Assembly: GCA_003216435.1 (NCBI GenBank)
Contig: QCIW01000012.1
Location: 1-39,866 of the forward strand
Direction: 5' to 3'
Source of the DNA: Prochlorococcus sp. AG-402-N21
GTDB lineage: Bacteria; Cyanobacteriota; Cyanobacteriia; PCC-6307; Cyanobiaceae
Length of the DNA: 39,866 bases
Shown: in pieces, positions 37,923 to 39,866 of the stretch
Position numbering within the stretch: the first letter of the stretch is position 1
Layout: each line of letters starts with the position of its first letter
Translations under genes and position numbers: made by a program
Notes under the pieces: generated by a model
What the model saw: only the letters and a program-made list of their open reading frames with translations
What the model was told of the DNA's origin: nothing
Database searches by the model: none

Positions 37923-39866
37923 ATGTCTTCTAGTAAATCTGCCAAGATTGAGTCCATACTTCAGGAACAACGGGTCTTCACTCCTCCCCTTGATCAGGCT
38001 AGTAAGTGCAGAATAAAAAGCATGGATTTCTATCAACAAATTGTTGATAAGTTCAAAAATGATCCTGAGGAATTTTGGAGTGAGGCTGCCAAGAAAGAAT
38101 TGCATTGGTTTAAACCATTTGAGACAGTTCTTGATTGGTCAAATCCACCATTTGCAAAATGGTTTGAAGGAGGTAGGACCAATGTCTCATTTAATTGTCT
38201 AGATAGACATTTAGATTCACCTTCTGCTGAAAAGTTAGCCCTTATTTGGGAAGGCGAGATAGGTGATACTAAGCGGTATACATACAGGGAACTTCACTTA
38301 GAAGTATGCAGAACAGCTAATGCTCTTAAGTCACTTGGGATAAAGAAAGGAGATCTTGTGGCTTTATATATGCCGATGGTTCCAGAGGCCGCTATAGCAA
38401 TGCTTGCTTGTGCTCGAATAGGAGCTCCTCATTCAGTTGTTTTTGGTGGATTTTCTTCGGAAGCATTACGAGATAGGTTGATTGATGGAGATGCAAAAGC
38501 CGTTATTACAGCAGACGGAGGATATAGAAAAGATAAAGTTGTGCCTTTAAAAGATGCCGTAGATGCAGCTTTAGAAGATGGAGCTTGTCCAAGTGTTCAT
38601 TCAGTATTGGTTGTTGAACGAACTAAAGAAAAAATTGTTATGAATACAGGCCGCGATTACTGGTGGCATGACATTGTTCCAATTCAATCTGATCATTGTT
38701 CAGCGGAACAAATGGAGAGCGAGGATCGCCTTTTTGTTTTATATACTTCTGGTTCAACTGGTAAGCCTAAAGGGGTTGTTCATACAACCGCTGGATATAA
38801 CCTATGGGCACATTTAACGTTTCAATGGATTTTTGATATAAGAGATGAAGATGTTTATTGGTGTACAGCTGACGTAGGTTGGATTACTGGTCATAGCTAT
38901 ATCGTTTATGGACCTCTTTCAAATGGTGCTACTACTGTTATGTACGAAGGGGTCCCTAGACCATCTAACCCAGGGGCCTTTTGGGAGTTAATAGAGAAAC
39001 ATAAAATAACTATTTTTTATACGGCCCCAACGGCGATAAGAGCATTCATGAAGGCAGGACGCTCAGTCCCTGATAAATACAATATGAATAGCCTGAGATT
39101 ATTGGGGACTGTTGGAGAACCTATAAATCCAGAGGCTTGGATGTGGTATCGAGAAGTGATCGGAGGTTCTCGTTGCCCAGTAGTGGATACTTGGTGGCAA
39201 ACAGAAACAGGTGGTGTGATGATTAGCCCTTTACCAGGTGCAACTCCTACAAAACCAGGATCTGCAACCCTCCCATTACCTGGCGTGGAGGCTGATGTTG
39301 TTAACGCAAAAGGTGAAAAAGTTGGAGTTAATGAAGGAGGTTATCTAGTAATAAGAAAGCCTTGGCCTGGAATGATGAGAACTGTTCATGGAAACCCAAA
39401 GAGATTTCGTGAAAGTTATTGGGAGTACCTCAAGCCCATTGATGGAGAGTTTTTGTATTTCGCTGGTGATGGCGCTAGAAGAGATTCTGATGGTTATTTC
39501 TGGATAATGGGAAGAGTTGATGATGTGATTAATGTCTCTGGCCATCGTCTTGGAACAATGGAAATTGAATCTGCATTGGTCAGCCATCCAGCCGTCGCAG
39601 AGGCTGCTGTTGTGGGAAGGCCTGATGAATTAAAGGGTGAAGGCATAGTTGCTTTTGTAACTTTAGAAAGTGGTAATAAGTTTTCTGATGAACTTTTATC
39701 TACCTTGCGTTCGCATGTTGGTTCTGAAATTGGCCCTATAGCAAAACCTGATGAGATTAAATTTACTGATGCTTTACCAAAAACTCGAAGCGGTAAAATC
39801 ATGCGACGTATTCTTAGATCTTTAGCTTCAGGTGAAGAGGTTAGTGGTGATACAAGCACCTTGGAA
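37923..39866 (+). CDS. acs: Acetyl-CoA synthetase (AMP-forming), 3' end outside window
   Basis: 648 residues are visible, open to the last base; family length suggests only about a dozen are missing. The enzyme activates acetate to acetyl-CoA through an acetyl-AMP intermediate. The adenylate P-loop is [16 protein letters not shown], followed by [19 protein letters not shown] and [11 protein letters not shown]625 in [12 protein letters not shown] is the catalytic lysine, known in this family to be switched off by acetylation. No deacetylase or acetyltransferase gene lies in view. The N-terminal [17 protein letters not shown] is the usual ACS domain. The start at 37923 has no strong Shine-Dalgarno. 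Confidence 0.97.
   Translation, partial: MSSSKSAKIESILQEQRVFTPPLDQASKCRIKSMDFYQQIVDKFKNDPEEFWSEAAKKELHWFKPFETVLDWSNPPFAKWFEGGRTNVSFNCLDRHLDSPSAEKLALIWEGEIGDTKRYTYRELHLEVCRTANALKSLGIKKGDLVALYMPMVPEAAIAMLACARIGAPHSVVFGGFSSEALRDRLIDGDAKAVITADGGYRKDKVVPLKDAVDAALEDGACPSVHSVLVVERTKEKIVMNTGRDYWWHDIVPIQSDHCSAEQMESEDRLFVLYTSGSTGKPKGVVHTTAGYNLWAHLTFQWIFDIRDEDVYWCTADVGWITGHSYIVYGPLSNGATTVMYEGVPRPSNPGAFWELIEKHKITIFYTAPTAIRAFMKAGRSVPDKYNMNSLRLLGTVGEPINPEAWMWYREVIGGSRCPVVDTWWQTETGGVMISPLPGATPTKPGSATLPLPGVEADVVNAKGEKVGVNEGGYLVIRKPWPGMMRTVHGNPKRFRESYWEYLKPIDGEFLYFAGDGARRDSDGYFWIMGRVDDVINVSGHRLGTMEIESALVSHPAVAEAAVVGRPDELKGEGIVAFVTLESGNKFSDELLSTLRSHVGSEIGPIAKPDEIKFTDALPKTRSGKIMRRILRSLASGEEVSGDTSTLE

Noticed and set aside
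1-39866. tRNA, rRNA, CRISPR, insertion sequence or prophage genes
   Set aside because: I looked in all gaps and on both strands and saw no cloverleaf, spaced direct-repeat array, transposase motif or terminal inverted repeat.

Overview
The window looks like chromosome from a marine picocyanobacterium, most likely Prochlorococcus and probably a low-light lineage; the strain call is inference. The reasons are the low GC (roughly 36-40% by eye), near-absence of intergenic space, and a cyanobacterial gene set: ndhD1 of photosynthetic NDH-1, menD/menB for phylloquinone, a solanesyl-diphosphate synthase and UbiD-type decarboxylase suited to plastoquinone synthesis, the cyanobacterial DUF697, DUF4336 and DUF760 proteins, and an MntC/A/B manganese importer. 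I see no mobile element, CRISPR array, tRNA, rRNA or phage gene. It reads as core genome.

Layout: (1) 1-5862, plus strand: 3' part of a tamB-like gene, a 195-bp gap, then proA-folB-alpha/beta hydrolase. (2) 5854-15174, minus strand: a tight seven-gene run transcribed from a ribbon-helix-helix-like gene through trpS, thrS, glk, thrB, ndhD and prlC. (3) 15404-20628, plus strand: DUF697 protein, mntC-mntA-mntB, DUF4336 protein, with gaps of 24 bp or less. (4) 20618-21612, minus: lepB then a DUF760 gene. (5) 21665-27348, plus: menD-menB-glgA-murF. (6) 27349-32600, minus: ubiD, aroA, an MnmC-like methyltransferase, glmU. (7) 32664-37143, plus: comB, nitrilase, amiC, murI, sds. (8) 37148-39866: HAD phosphatase (minus) and acs (plus, cut by the window end).

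The genes fall into a few pathways. Cell wall: murF, glmU, murI, amiC. Quinones: menD, menB, ubiD, sds. Amino acids: proA, thrB, aroA. Translation: thrS, trpS, a putative tRNA-modifying methyltransferase. Carbon: glk, glgA, acs. Envelope: tamB, lepB, Mn importer. Cofactors: folB.

The most interesting sequence-level observations are these. (a) menD and the MnmC-like gene each have no ATG/GTG/TTG in the coding frame upstream of their essential N-terminal motifs, while each has a Shine-Dalgarno plus start codon one base out of frame at exactly the expected place. (b) A back-to-back bidirectional terminator-like element, sharing one stem arm, sits inside the 3' coding end of the DUF4336 gene. (c) A small protein beside trpS combines an Arg/Gly-rich N-terminus, a ribbon-helix-helix-like core and an acidic disordered tail.
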